Source: Deltaproteobacteria bacterium (GTDB taxonomy: Bacteria > Myxococcota_A > Polyangia > GCA-2747355 > JADLHG01). From it: 64,000 nt of DNA. The translations under genes were made by a program, and so were the position numbers. Shown piece by piece: positions 42,336 to 52,500 of this stretch; position 1 is the first letter of the stretch; the number at the start of each line of letters is the position of its first letter. The DNA is taken from positions 372,001 to 436,000 of the forward strand of contig JADLHG010000004.1 of NCBI GenBank assembly GCA_020848905.1, read 5' to 3'. Under the pieces are notes generated by a model that was not told the DNA's origin, made no database searches, and saw only the letters and a list, made by a program, of their open reading frames with translations.

Positions 42336-44107
42336 GAGGAGCGCTCCTCGGTCACGCGCGAGACGCGATTGGCGAGAAGGGTGAGACCCAGGAGGACCAC
42401 GAAGATGATGAGGGCGTAGGCGGAGGCGAGACCGTAGCGGTCGCCGCGCTCGAAGGCCCAGCGGTACGCCTCGGTGATGAGGATGTTGGTGGCACCCCCG
42501 GGGGCGCCGTTGCTCACGAGATAGATGATGTTGAACATGTTGAAGGTCCAGATCGAACCGATGACGATCGCCGGGAAGAGGGCGGGCTTCAGGAGCGGGA
42601 GAGTGATCCGGAAGAGGACCTGGGTCCGGCTCGCTCCGTCGACCGCGGCGGCCTCGTAGACCTCGTGCGGGATGCTCTGGAGGGCGCCGAGCGATACGAC
42701 CATCATGAACGGAAAGCCGAGCCAGGTATTGGTGGCCACGTTGGCGCAGAAAGCCGTGGTGAAGCTCGAGAACCAGCTCACGTTCTCGACGCCGAGGAAG
42801 CCGAGAGCGTGGTTGATGGCCCCGTACTGGTGGTGGAACATGCCCTTCCAGATGAGGGCGGTGATGAAGTTGGGCATGGCCCAGGGGAGGATGAGGAGCG
42901 CGCGGTAGACGCCGCGGAAGCGGAGCAGCGGGTCCTTCAAGAGGAGCGCGAGCCCGAGGCCGAGCGTCACGTGCAGGACCACGTTCGCCCCCGTCCAGAG
43001 GAAGGTGACTCCGAGGATGAAGTAGAAGTTGAGCGGATGGGAGAGGGGGCGGCCGCCACCGCTCAGGATCTCGGCAAAGTTCTGCAGGCCGACGAAGGTG
43101 TAGCGGCCGTGAGCGTGATCGAAGAACCCGAGGGCCAGGCCGTAGCCGAAGGGGACGAAGACGAGCACCAGCATGCCGAGGCCAGCCGGAAGGAGCAGCC
43201 CATAAGGGAGGCGATGGCGCTTGAGTGTGGACACCGCGCGGCGCCCGAGGCCGACGAAGGCGAGAGCCAGCACCAGCAGTCCGACGGCGGTGGCGACCCA
43301 GAGGGGCCATCGGGGAGCGAGAGCGAGCGAGCTATGGGCGCTCGCTCCGGGGAGCACGGTGGCGAGGAGCCGCCGGTGCCGCGCGAGCTCACCGAGCTGG
43401 TGTCCGGCGAGGGAGTGGAGTCGCTCCGCGGCCACCAGGGCGTAGCCCACGAGGCCGACCGCGAGCGGCGCGTAGCGCGCGAGGGGAGAGCGCAGCAGGA
43501 CGCCCGGGAAGAGGCCGAGGCCGAGGCACCCGAGCAGTGCGACGAGGAGGGGCCACGCTCCGGGCGGAGGGGATGGAGGCGGGGCCGGTGGGGCGAGTTC
43601 GACGATCACCGTGGCGCCGTGGGCCTGGACCCCGAGCGAGACCGGCTCGGCGGCCTGGATTCGGAGGGGGCGGCCGGCTTCGTGGAGCAGGGCGAGCTGC
43701 GGGCCCGACTGACGGACCTGCGCCGCCAGGTTGAAGAGCGCGCGGTCGAGAGGGTGCTTCGGGTCCAGGGGCTGGCCTGCACGACCGACGTCGTGGTGAG
43801 CCAGATAGCGGCGGCTCCGCAGGAAGCGGTACTTCTGCGAGCGAGGTTCGGCGACGACCGTGGCCAGCTCTACGCCCCGCACGCTCCGGCCCAGGCGAGC
43901 GACGGCGGCCTGGGCGGCTGTCGGGGATGGTGCGCGCGCCGTCTCGCGGGCGAGCCAACGCGCGGCGGTCCGAGCGGGGAGTTCGGCGATGCGGCGCTCC
44001 CCCTCGTTCCTCTGGTGGAGGTACAGCCCCGCGCTGGCGAGGGCGAGGAGCGCGGTGGAGAGGACGCTCGTGGCTGCTGCCCCGCCCCAGGTGCGGCCCA
44101 TGCTCAT
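42332..44107 (-). CDS. Carbohydrate ABC transporter permease, MalF-like, with a large N-terminal extension
   Basis: A 591-residue permease. The C-terminal ~290 residues, from LLLPAGLGMLVLVFVPFGYG, are a standard MalF-type permease with the EAA loop YEAAAVDGASRTQVLFRITLPLLKPAL. The N-terminal ~300 residues are extra: one membrane segment (~11-30), a ~150-residue segment with a long helix and beta-like region (ELATVVAEPRSQKYRFLRSRRYLAHHD) that looks like a periplasmic sensor domain, then three membrane segments. Typical permeases are ~290-310 residues, and the E. coli MalF insertion is elsewhere. The ATG (MSMGRTWGG) overlaps the TGA of the binding-protein gene in an ATGA. Confidence 0.88.
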   Translation of the reverse strand: MSMGRTWGGAAATSVLSTALLALASAGLYLHQRNEGERRIAELPARTAARWLARETARAPSPTAAQAAVARLGRSVRGVELATVVAEPRSQKYRFLRSRRYLAHHDVGRAGQPLDPKHPLDRALFNLAAQVRQSGPQLALLHEAGRPLRIQAAEPVSLGVQAHGATVIVELAPPAPPPSPPPGAWPLLVALLGCLGLGLFPGVLLRSPLARYAPLAVGLVGYALVAAERLHSLAGHQLGELARHRRLLATVLPGASAHSSLALAPRWPLWVATAVGLLVLALAFVGLGRRAVSTLKRHRLPYGLLLPAGLGMLVLVFVPFGYGLALGFFDHAHGRYTFVGLQNFAEILSGGGRPLSHPLNFYFILGVTFLWTGANVVLHVTLGLGLALLLKDPLLRFRGVYRALLILPWAMPNFITALIWKGMFHHQYGAINHALGFLGVENVSWFSSFTTAFCANVATNTWLGFPFMMVVSLGALQSIPHEVYEAAAVDGASRTQVLFRITLPLLKPALFPAIVIGSIWTFNMFNIIYLVSNGAPGGATNILITEAYRWAFERGDRYGLASAYALIIFVVLLGLTLLANRVSRVTEERSS

Positions 44108-45305
44108 CGCTGCACCGACGGGGCGGGTTTCGCGCGCGAGGCGAGGTAGCGGCGGATCTCGGCCTCGGCTTCCTTGAGCGCGGAGAGCGGATCGGCCCCG
44201 AGGCCGACGGCCTTCTGGAGCGCGCTGTCGTAGGGGGACCAGACGAGGCGCATCTCGGGAGTGCCGGGCATGACCACCGCGTACTGGAGTTGCTCGCGAA
44301 ACGCCGTGAGCACCGCATCGCGTGCGATGCGGGGATCGCGCCAGGCGGCGGCGGTGGCCACCGGCTGGCGCGCCTTGAGCGCGCGGATGAGGGCCATCGG
44401 GGCGCTCGTGAGAAAGGTCATCGCCGCGAAGGCCGCGTCCTTCTGCCCGCTCCGTGCCGAGAGCATGAGCCCCTCGGCGCCGACGAAGGGGGCGGCTCGC
44501 CGCCGCGAGGAGCTGACCGTCGGAAGAGGCACGACGGCGAAGTCCAGCTGAGCGGGCAGCTCGCCGAGCATCCAGGGGCCGGAGATGGCCATCGCCGCCT
44601 TGCCGCTGGCGAAGAGAGAGGTGGCAAGGGTCGCCGACGGCTCGGGTGGGACGATCCCCGACGGCCCCCCGAGTCGCCGCGCGAAGACCACTGCGGCGAC
44701 CGCGCTGGCCGTCGCCACCTGCAGGGACCCTTTGGCGTCGAAGAGCGTCCCGCCGAAGCCGGTTAGCCACGGGGCGTGGAAGTAGAGCTTGGTGTTGTCG
44801 TAGACCAGGCCGAAGCGACCCGCCGAGCGGTCGGTGAGGCGGCGGCCGAGGGCCAGGAGCTCGTCGGTCGTCCGGGGCGGGACGGGGACGAGCGTTCGAT
44901 TGTAGTAGAGGGCGGTGCTCTTGAAGGCCAGCGGAAGGCCGTAGAGGGAGTCGCCGTAGCAGAGCGCGTCGAGGGCCTTGAAGAGGAACTGGTCCGCGTG
45001 CGCCTCGGTCATCCAGAAGTCGAGGGGCTCCACGATGCGCGATTCGGCCCAGTCCCCCACGCGGTCGTGGGCGAAGATGAAGAGGTCGGGGCCGTGACCG
45101 CGCGGTATGGCCGCGCCGATCTTGTCCGGGAAGGCGTCGTAGGGGACCGCGAGCAGCTCGATCGGGGGGTGTTGCCGGCGCGCTCCGGCGTTCCAGTGGC
45201 GGACCGTCTCCTCCAGGGCCGCACGCTCGCCCGCCCGATAGGCGTGCCAGAGCACCAGGGGCTTGGCCGACGCGGTGCCGCCGAAAACCTGCAGGAGGAT
45301 CGCGG

Positions 45306-45324
<19 letters not shown>
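44104..45324 (-). CDS. Carbohydrate ABC transporter substrate-binding protein, MalE-like
   Basis: A 406-residue exported binding protein. The signal peptide is AAILTAILLQVFGGTASA, with cleavage expected near residue 20, and no lipobox is seen. It has the extracellular-solute-binding family 1 pattern: LVLWHAYRAGERAALEE, GHGPDLFIFAHDRVGDWAESRIVEPL, YGLPLAFKSTALYYN, AAMAISGPWML. It should deliver an oligosaccharide, possibly maltodextrin-like, to the two permeases. The start overlaps the end of the ATPase gene by 19 bases. Confidence 0.9.
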
Positions 45325-46415
<1,091 letters not shown>

Positions 46416-46463
46416 GGTGCGCCGCAGGGAGCCTCGTGGCGCCCGGAACAGAGCGGGCTCGTG

Positions 46464-47282
46464 CTAGCGGCCCGGGTAGACCATGTGGATGGTAGCCTTC
46501 TGGCCGTCTCCGCTCGCCGTGCACGTGAAACCGGCGAGCTCCTTGAACTGGGTCTGCTTCTCGTCGTCGCCCCCCTTCGCCGGCGAGGCCAGGATGTCGA
46601 TGGCGTGGGGGTCGCAGTCGTGGTCGTTTCCACCGCCGAAGCGGTGTTGCCCCGGGTACTCGTTTACCTTGCGTGCCAGCACGCTGTCCGTCTCGGCGTA
46701 CCCCTCGTTCGATTGCACGACGGCCTGGAAGCCCCACGACTTGTCGGGCGTGCCGAGGTCGGACTTGGCGACGAGGGCCACGATCTCCTTGCCGGCGACG
46801 CTCGTTCGCCTGGGCACCACGACGGCGCCGAGCATCTTGGTGGCCTTCGTCTTCACCTCGGCGAGGATCTTGGCGCGGGGCTGGGGACTGAGGAAGACCA
46901 CCTTGTCCCAACCTTCGCCCTTGGCGAACTTCACGTTGATGCCGGGGAGCGTGGCGAGAAAGCCCCCCTTCTTGGTGTCGACGTAGACCTGGATCATCTG
47001 CAGCGAAAAGCCGTTGCCCCCCCAGCTCTTGCTGTTCCAGGGGTCGTCGATCTTGGTGGCGAGCCGCGCGCGGAACTCGAGGTCGGCTCCCTTGTCGTGG
47101 ATCGACAGCTCGAGCAGGTCGAAGGAGCCCGCCTTGTATGCCGCGTCGGTGGGGTAGGAGTACTTGCCCGGGCCCTTGTCGTCGCCCGAGGGATCCTTGA
47201 AGACGAGATGCTTGGGGTCGAACGCCTGGGACGTCGCGCAAAGCAGGATCAGGGTGCCGAAAGCGGCCATCCAGCGGCTCAT
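46464..47282 (-). CDS. Exported glucodextranase C-terminal-like carbohydrate-binding protein
   Basis: A 272-residue secreted protein. After the signal peptide (WMAAFGTLILLCATSQA), the sequence VFKDPSGDDKGPGKYSYPTDAAYKAGSFDLLELSI matches the DOMON-like C-terminal module of glucodextranases (Glucodextran_C type), with the calcium-type acidic cluster. No glycosidase domain accompanies it. A strong AGGAGGAGC ribosome-binding sequence fixes the ATG. It is the first gene before malK-like, E-, F- and G-like genes on the same strand, so it may capture polysaccharide or serve as a surface accessory to the transporter. Confidence 0.82.
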   Translation of the reverse strand: MSRWMAAFGTLILLCATSQAFDPKHLVFKDPSGDDKGPGKYSYPTDAAYKAGSFDLLELSIHDKGADLEFRARLATKIDDPWNSKSWGGNGFSLQMIQVYVDTKKGGFLATLPGINVKFAKGEGWDKVVFLSPQPRAKILAEVKTKATKMLGAVVVPRRTSVAGKEIVALVAKSDLGTPDKSWGFQAVVQSNEGYAETDSVLARKVNEYPGQHRFGGGNDHDCDPHAIDILASPAKGGDDEKQTQFKELAGFTCTASGDGQKATIHMVYPGR

Positions 47283-47400
47283 GACGTGCTCCTCCTGAGG
47301 GGGCGGTGGACCGCGCACCTCAGGGGCAAGAAGCTTGCCAGGGGGGCGAGTCGCGCATATCTTTGAATTCACAGTCGGGATGCGGGTGAATGGCGCGACT

Positions 47401-47467
47401 CCGTTGCACATGGCAACGACGGCGCCGAGGCCCGGCCGGAGCGCCCGTTGCCAAAGTCAACGACGGG
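47401..47467. promoter_or_regulatory. Pair of operator-like repeats upstream of the sugar transporter operon
   Basis: Two copies of the pattern CCGTTGC-N6-CAACGACGG begin at 47401 and 47445, 44 bp apart (about four helical turns). The first contains a perfect inverted repeat CGTTGC (47402-47407) and GCAACG (47413-47418); the second has CGTTG (47446-47450) and CAACG (47458-47462). They lie 120-180 bases upstream of the transporter operon and 90-150 bases upstream of the divergent PAS gene. Two symmetric, phased sites are typical for a dimeric or tetrameric repressor such as a LacI-family protein. Confidence 0.5.
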
Positions 47468-47552
47468 CGAAGCCCCACTGCAGCGCGGCTCGGCTCGTTG
47501 AGAGGAGCCCACGAGAGACGGGACGTGTTAGCTTGATCGTCAAGGGCCAGCC

Positions 47553-48083
47553 ATGAACCTTCCCAAGACACTGCAGCAGCTCGCCGAGGTGATCATCGAT
47601 AGCTACTTCATCGTCGACACCGACCGGAACATCGTCGATTTCAACCGCGCGTTTCACGCCATGCTGCCCCGGGCGCTGGCCCGCAACCTCAAGACGAAGA
47701 AGTGCTACGAGGTGCTGCAGCTCTCGATCTGCAAGGACAAGTGTATCGCGCACGAGTGCTGGAAGACGGGGCGACAGGTGCGGCTCGACGAGATCACCGG
47801 CCGCGTGGCTGGAGAAGAGGGCGACCTCCGCTTCATCCTGAGCGGGATTCCGATCCGGAGCGACGAGGGACAGGTCATCGGCGCGATGGAGGTCCAGCGG
47901 AACGTGACCGACGAGGCCATCGTCCAGTCGAAGTACCAGCAGCAGGTGGATGCGAGCGCCCGGGAGCTGAAGAAGCTCGAGGAGGAGCTCCAGCGTCGCA
48001 CGAAGCGCCTGCTCGAGGTGAGCCGGCGCCTGGGCGAGACGCAGCGGGCGCTGCTGCGCGCCAAGACCGACCTCTTCCTCTAG
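47553..48083 (+). CDS. PAS domain protein with Cys cluster and coiled coil
   Basis: A 176-residue cytoplasmic protein. Residues ~5-120 form a PAS domain (EVIIDSYFIVDTDRNIVDFNRAF, then FILSGIPIRSDEGQVIGAMEVQRNVTD). Cysteines 51, 60, 64 and 69 (C-x8-C-x3-C-x4-C) fall in the PAS insert and could bind metal. Residues ~125-170 form an amphipathic coiled coil (ARELKKLEEELQRRTKRLLEVSRRL). No output domain is present, so it may signal by dimerisation or partner binding. It is followed after 55 bases by a Ser/Thr kinase and is divergent from the sugar transporter operon. Confidence 0.8.
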   Translation: MNLPKTLQQLAEVIIDSYFIVDTDRNIVDFNRAFHAMLPRALARNLKTKKCYEVLQLSICKDKCIAHECWKTGRQVRLDEITGRVAGEEGDLRFILSGIPIRSDEGQVIGAMEVQRNVTDEAIVQSKYQQQVDASARELKKLEEELQRRTKRLLEVSRRLGETQRALLRAKTDLFL

Positions 48084-48122
48084 GGTGCCGTGCTCGAGGG
48101 CTCCGCTCAGATGACGGCAACA

Positions 48123-48131
48123 TGGTAACCT
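48123..48131 (+). promoter_or_regulatory. Extended -10 element before the membrane-anchored Ser/Thr kinase
   Basis: TGGTAACCT is an extended -10 (TGn then TAACCT). The ATG at 48139 is exactly 7 bases beyond it, which would make the transcript leaderless. No good -35 is visible. Confidence 0.35.
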
Positions 48132-48138
48132 ACCCCCG

Positions 48139-49347
48139 ATGAAAGGCGCTGGCAGCTTGCCCGACGGCTTGCCCGAGACCTTCCCGGTCGATCCGGTGGA
48201 CTTCGGGAAATATCAGCTTCTCGGACGCGTCGGCAGCGGCGGGATGGCGGACGTGTACCTGGGGCGCCCGCGCGGACAGCGCCGACTGGTGGCCATCAAG
48301 TGCATCAAGCAGGGACTGGGCGGGCAGAAGAGCTTCGTGGACATGTTCATCCGCGAGGGGAAGCTCGCGATCCAGCTCAACCACGACGCGATCGTCAAGA
48401 CCTACGAGATCGGCCGCATCCACGGGATCTACTTCATCTGCATGGAATACATCCCTGGCGTGGACCTGTCGTTGCTTCTGCGGCGCTGTCGCGGAGGGAG
48501 CTCGCGGCGGCTGCCGGTCCCGCATGCGCTGCACGTCGCGCTCCGGATCTGCGAGGGCCTGCACTACGCGCACGAGCTGGCGGATGCCAAGGGACGCTCG
48601 CTCAACCTCGTGAATCGAGACGTCAGCCCCTCGAACGTGCGCATCTCTTTCGACGGTGACGTGAAGCTCCTCGACTTCGGCATCGCGAAGGCGGCGTCGG
48701 GCCTGAGCAGCGAGATCGGGGTCCTGAAGGGCAAGATCAGCCACATGTCGCCCGAGCAGGTTCGTGGGTTGCCGCTCGATCGACGGTCGGACATCTTCGC
48801 CGCGGCCATCGTGCTGCACGAGATGCTCACCGCGGAGAAGCTCTTCCGGGCCGACAGCGAATTCCAGCTGATGGACATGGTGCGCAAGGCGGAGGTGCGG
48901 CCTCCCTCGCTCGTGAACCCGCGCGTGTCCCCGGACGTTGACGCGCTGGTGCTCAAGGGGCTCCACAAGGCCCCCGAGGAGCGTTACCAGACGGCAGACG
49001 AGATGGCCGGTGCGATCCGCGAGATGCTGGGGCGCTTCAACTTCACTCGGGGCGAGCTTCGAGACCTGGTGCGCGAGCTCTGCTACGAGGAGTGGTCGAA
49101 GGAGCAGGAGTCCGTGGAGCCGTACCTCTCCGTCGAGGCGGACCGGCAGAAGCACGAGAAGGTCAACCCGAGCGTCGACGAGGACTACGGCGAGTTCGTG
49201 GAGATATCCATCGACGCAGCGACGCTCGAGTCTACGATGGGGGGCGTCGAGAAGCCCGCCCCGAGGACTCCCAAGTGGGTCTGGGGGCTACTCGGGCTGG
49301 CGGTGGCGCTCCTCCTCTTTGCGGTCGTCCTGGTGATCCTTCGGTAG
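48139..49347 (+). CDS. Membrane-anchored Hanks-type Ser/Thr protein kinase
   Basis: A 402-residue protein. The kinase domain occupies residues ~25-300: Gly loop GSGGMADVYLG, catalytic Lys 54 in VAIK, catalytic loop VNRDVSPSN (residues 158-166; the usual His of HRD is Asn 159, Asp 161 kept), DFG at 179-181 and SHMSPEQ. A juxtamembrane region and one membrane segment at the extreme C-terminus (WVWGLLGLAVALLLFAVVLVIL) anchor it with no extracellular domain. Myxobacterial kinases of this design often sense cytoplasmic partners. It lies between the PAS gene and the giant TPR gene. Confidence 0.9.
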   Translation: MKGAGSLPDGLPETFPVDPVDFGKYQLLGRVGSGGMADVYLGRPRGQRRLVAIKCIKQGLGGQKSFVDMFIREGKLAIQLNHDAIVKTYEIGRIHGIYFICMEYIPGVDLSLLLRRCRGGSSRRLPVPHALHVALRICEGLHYAHELADAKGRSLNLVNRDVSPSNVRISFDGDVKLLDFGIAKAASGLSSEIGVLKGKISHMSPEQVRGLPLDRRSDIFAAAIVLHEMLTAEKLFRADSEFQLMDMVRKAEVRPPSLVNPRVSPDVDALVLKGLHKAPEERYQTADEMAGAIREMLGRFNFTRGELRDLVRELCYEEWSKEQESVEPYLSVEADRQKHEKVNPSVDEDYGEFVEISIDAATLESTMGGVEKPAPRTPKWVWGLLGLAVALLLFAVVLVILR

Positions 49348-49396
49348 GTGAAGCCCTCGGCTCGCGCGCGCGAGAGACGGCGGCGCAATCTCCGAA

Positions 49397-49425
49397 TTGC
49401 CTGGACCTCGATATCTCACTACAAT
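49397..49425 (+). promoter_or_regulatory. Promoter of the giant TPR gene
   Basis: TTGCCT (49397-49402), a 17-base spacer and TACAAT (49420-49425). Transcription would start near 49432 and give a leader of about 72 bases to the ATG at 49504. Confidence 0.5.
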
Positions 49426-49503
49426 GAGGGCGGTTTCGGCGGACCTTGACCCGGCCTACAACTTCTTGCCACGAGCTTCTGTCCGGAGGCGATCGACGCT
49501 GCG

Positions 49504-52500
49504 ATGGTGTTACAGACGAGGGATGCCGAAGGGGAAGAGTGGGGAGAGCTAGGGCTCCCGGAGCTTCCCGCAGGCCATGATGCGACGCAGGGTGTGGGCT
49601 GGAAGGCGCTCCTTCCCGCCTTGGCGTCCGCCCCCAACCTCACCGACCAGCGGCGGCTCGAACTCGCGGTGGTGTGTCTGGAGGTCCTCGACGACGCCGC
49701 CGGCGCGGCCGAACACCTTCGCGCACTGGTCGAGCCGAATGCCCCGCTCGCACTCTGGGCTCTCTACCAGCTCGCCGTCGCGTGTCGCTCCGGGGAGCTC
49801 TTCGACCGGTGGCACGCCGAGCAGCTCGACGTAACACCGGAGCGAGAGCGGTCTGGGCTTCTCGCCGACGTCGGGCTCTTCCGCACGCTCACGGGGGACG
49901 AGAGTGCCTCGCTCCTCCGGGACGCGGGAGACTGGGCGCACGTTACCGCTGGCGCCCGGCAGGCGCTTCAGCTCCTCCTCGCCGCCGAGGGGCGGTGGGA
50001 AGACCTGGTGCGGGTCATGGGAGAGGACGGTCCCGCGGCGCAGCTCGCGAGGGCACACCTCGTCGGAGACCGACTCGATCGAGCGGCCGAGCGGGAGCAG
50101 CTTCTCGGAGCCCTCGCCGGCGTGGCGCCGCTGTTCGTGGGAGACGCGCTGCTCGAGGCGGCGTTTGCCCGCGGAGACGACGCTGCGGCCGCCCCGGCCC
50201 TGCGGCTCCGGCAGGAGGCGCTCGCCGCGCACAAGGATCTGCTGGCGCAGGCCGCTGCCACCGACCTGCTCTGCCACGTCGGCCGATCGCCAGGTCAGGT
50301 GGACCACCTTCGCCTCTCGAGCACGCTCGCTGCGGCGGCCTGGCACCACCTCCTGTGGATCGTCGAACGGCGAGGCCACTCGTCGCAGCGTACGGAGCTG
50401 GCGCGCCTCTACCTGCGGGAGGTGCCGCGGTGTGCGCGCCCCCTCGCGGATGTGCTGCGGCTGCGCGCGGCGGAGCTCTTCATGGCCGGCGACGCGTGGG
50501 CGGAGGCGCTGGAGGCGCTGCCCCAAGGGGGCGAGAGCGACGTCTACGCCCAGCTGGCGCAGCTCTACCGCACCATCTGCCTGGTTCGCCTCGGGCAGTG
50601 GGCCGAGCTGGCTCTGCTCGTGGTGGCGGCCTCGGCCGGTCAGCCACCGGAGGACCGCCGTCTGCTGTTGAAGCTCGCACTCCTGCTGGCCAGCAAGGAT
50701 CCGCGGCAGGCGCAGCGCGTCCTGCGTCGCTTCGAGAGCGAGCTCCCGCAGATGGAGTCGCCGCTGGTGGTGGAAATCGGTGGGTTGCTGCTGGCCATTC
50801 ACCGACAGCGAGGCGACAAGCAGGCCGCCGCGCGCATCTGGGGCTTGCTCGCCGACCGGGCAACGACGGTGGAGGAGCGGGCCTTCTTCGCCTTCGCTTC
50901 GGGGGTCGCGCTCCTCGAAGCGGGCAAGCGAGACACCGCGCTGCTGGCGCTGGAGCTCGCGCGCCGGAGCGACGGGGAGACGCCGGAAGTTCTCACGGCG
51001 CTGGCGATCGCGCGGACTCGCAATCGCGAGTGGGACCACGCCCTGACTGCGCTAGAGGCGGTGGCGCAGCGGCTTGCCGCCGACGACCAGCGCGAGCTGC
51101 TCCGCCGGGTGGCGCACCTGGCGTGGACGACGGGGGGGCCGCGAAGGGCTCTCGAGCTGCTGCAACGGGTGCTCGGCGATTCCCGCGGCGATCTGGCGAG
51201 TCTGAAGGAAGTCGCCGCGCTCCACCTGCGCGTCGGAGAGGTGGACCAGGCGATCCGGCTGTTGACCGAGGCTGCAGCCACGACCTCAGACCAGTCCGAG
51301 GCGGCGGCGCTCCATTGCGCGTGCGGCAAGCTCTACCGCGGACGCTTGAAGGATCCCGCCGCGGCGGAGCAGTCCTATCGCGCGGCGCTGTCCATCAACC
51401 CGCTGCACCCAGAGGCCCTGAACGGCTTGCGAGACCTGCTGGCGCGCACGGGGCGTCTCGAGGATCTGCCGCCGGTGCTGACCAGCCTGCTCCAGATAGC
51501 CGACGCCGACGATCACCGGATGAAGCTGCACCTCGAGCTCTCGTGGTTGCACCGCAAGCAATGGGAGCGCAGCCACCGGGCAGAGGACGCCGAGGCGTGC
51601 ATCGAGCAGAGCCACCGCGTGCTCGGCATCGACAAGATGAACGAGGACGCGATCCGGAACCTCGCCTACGTGAGCATGAAGCTCGGTCGGTGGGACGAGA
51701 TCATCCAGCGCCTGAGCCAGCAGTGGGACTCCGATTCGGCGCTCCGGGCGCTCCGCAAGGCGTACGAGGCGACGGGGCGCTGGGCCGAGCTGGCCAAGGT
51801 CTGCGAGCGGCTCGCGGAGCGGGCAAGTGACCGTGAGGAGCAGATCGCCGCAGCCATTCAGGCCGGGGACCTGTATCGCGACCGGCTGGGAGATCCCAAG
51901 GCGGCGGAGGCGTGCTACCGGCGCGCGTCGGCTGCGGACGGGCGAGATGGCGTCTCGCTTCAGCGGCTCGGCGAGCTCCTGCGAGGAGAAGGGCGTGCGG
52001 CGGAGCTTGCGACCGTGCTGCGTCAGCGGCTCGCGTCGGCGGCTCCGGCGGAGCGCGCCGCGGTGCACCTGGAGCTCGGGCGCCTCTCGGCCGGGCCTCT
52101 TGGCCGCGCGCGGCAGGCCATCGAGCATTTCGAGGCGGTCGTGGAGCAGGACCCCGGCCACCTCGAGGCACTGCGCGCTCTGGACCCTCTCTTCGAGCGA
52201 GAGGGGCGTCCCGCGGATCGCGCCCGGGTACTCGAGCGGCTGCTGCAGCTGGCCGAGGGGAGCGGGGATGCGCTTCCGATTCTGCTCAAGCTCGGTGACC
52301 TGTACGGCCAGCTCCAGGACGAGCGGTCCGTATTGCGCGTGGCGGCGCGCCTGCAGGCTCTCTTTCCGGAGGACGAGACGGCGCTCCAGTTCGCCGAGCA
52401 GGTCTACGAATCGCAGCAGCGCTACGGCGACCTCTGCGAGCTCTTCGATCGGCGCATCCGGGCGCTGGAGAAGCAGGAGCAGGGCGCGGACAGGATTGCC

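Noticed and set aside
47325-47339. GGCAAG-AAG-CTTGCC inverted repeat in the leader of the binding-module gene
   Set aside because: It is a perfect 6-bp repeat with a 3-base loop, but no T-run follows and it is not duplicated. It may be a chance hairpin, so it was not listed as a feature.
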